Source of the DNA: UBA7803 sp041686955
Lineage (GTDB): Bacteria; Pseudomonadota; Gammaproteobacteria; Pseudomonadales; Azotimanducaceae
Reading direction: 5' to 3'
DNA: 5,537 nucleotides
NCBI GenBank assembly: GCA_041686955.1
Contig: JAWLCV010000148.1
Coordinates: 1-5,537, forward strand
The notes under the pieces are model-generated. The model worked only from the letters and a program-made list of their open reading frames with translations. It was not told where the DNA came from and made no database searches. A program made the translations under genes and the position numbers. Shown one piece after another: positions 5,208 to 5,537 of this stretch (position 1 is the first letter of the stretch; every line of letters starts with the position of its first letter).

Positions 5208-5241
5208 CACGCGCTCACTTGGGAAGACACACAGATCAGCA

Positions 5242-5537
5242 ATGGCCGTCGACATAGATACCACCTCGAAACGCAACACGTATGAGGATCTGTCCTCACC
5301 GGTGCTGGCGGAGCTCGCCGTGCTGCGCAATGAAGGCAAGTTCGCCAGCAACGGCGCCCTCGTGGTGCGTACCGGGGCGCGCACCGGCCGCTCGCCCAAG
5401 GACCGTTTCATCGTCGACGAGCCCTCCACCCGCGACGCCATCGACTGGGGCGCCATCAATCAGCCCATCGCACCGGAGGTGTTCGACGCCCTGTGGGATC
5501 GGGTGCAGGTCTACCTGGACGACCAGGACACCTTCCT
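5242..5537 (+). CDS. pckA: Phosphoenolpyruvate carboxykinase (ATP), 5' part
   Basis: From ATG 5242 the frame stays open to the window end, giving 98 full codons of a protein usually about 520-540 residues long. The start MAVDIDTTSKRNTYEDLSSP leads to ELAVLRNEGKFASNGALVV. The family hallmark RTGARTGRSPKDRFIVDEP follows (43-61), including R50, equivalent to the substrate-binding Arg in TGRSPKD. The enzyme makes PEP from oxaloacetate with ATP and commits carbon to gluconeogenesis in the cytoplasm. Kinase-1a/2 and nucleotide-binding motifs lie beyond the window. The only Shine-Dalgarno-like sequence, GGGAAG at 5221-5226, is 15 nt from the ATG, unusually far. No other in-frame start exists between the promoter and 5242. 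It is separated from hslO by 105 bp with its own promoter, so it is probably a separate unit despite the conserved synteny. Confidence 0.95.
   Translation, partial: MAVDIDTTSKRNTYEDLSSPVLAELAVLRNEGKFASNGALVVRTGARTGRSPKDRFIVDEPSTRDAIDWGAINQPIAPEVFDALWDRVQVYLDDQDTF

Noticed and set aside
5145..5459. A small minus-strand open frame at the hslO-pckA boundary
   Set aside because: It is antisense to the pckA N-terminus with its TGRSPKD motif; the Ser/Arg-rich translation looks like noise.

Overview
The window is high-GC bacterial DNA packed with genes. Both the protein families and the gene order point to a gammaproteobacterium. The block cysQ-nudE, divergent from yrfG-hslR-hslO, followed by pckA, resembles the nudE/yrfG/hslR/hslO/pckA neighbourhoods known in Enterobacteria and Pseudomonas. 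The high GC would suit a Chromatiales/Ectothiorhodospiraceae-like lineage, but that placement is inference only.

Layout. Bases 1-384 (+) hold the 3' end of a DUF1269-type small membrane protein. It converges on a minus-strand lipid/CoA module: a DUF35 zinc-ribbon/OB-fold protein (5' part, 1234-1538) followed by an SCP-x-like thiolase (3' part, 414-1133). The two fragments are separated by exactly 100 N (1134-1233), an assembly gap. Reading through the N run gives an apparent fusion protein that is almost certainly false. A perfect 12-bp hairpin (377-405) lies between the convergent genes. Next on the minus strand is a two-gene unit, nudE (2466-3005) then cysQ (1623-2435), ending in a hairpin directly after the cysQ stop. 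A 70-bp divergent promoter region (3006-3075) separates it from the plus-strand unit yrfG (3076-3732), hslR (3725-4213) and hslO (4210-5136). These three genes overlap by 8 and 4 bases and are probably translationally coupled. After a 105-bp spacer with an imperfect inverted repeat and an extended -10 element, pckA begins at 5242 and runs off the window.

How the genes fit together. NudE, CysQ and YrfG all dispose of nucleotides: ADP-ribose-type Nudix substrates, 3'-phosphoadenosine 5'-phosphate, and GMP/IMP. HslR and HslO are the Hsp15 ribosome-recycling factor and the redox-switched Hsp33 holdase, so the plus-strand operon combines nucleotide housekeeping with stress protection of translation and protein folding. 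PckA feeds gluconeogenesis and has its own control region. The DUF35/thiolase pair belongs to acyl-CoA or sterol-like side-chain metabolism and appears to be a separate transcription unit.

No CRISPR, mobile element, tRNA/rRNA or novel defence system is visible. The points most worth a second look are the gap-induced false fusion, the shared symmetric -10 between nudE and yrfG, the inverted repeat at the pckA promoter, and the enlarged S4 hairpin loop in Hsp15.
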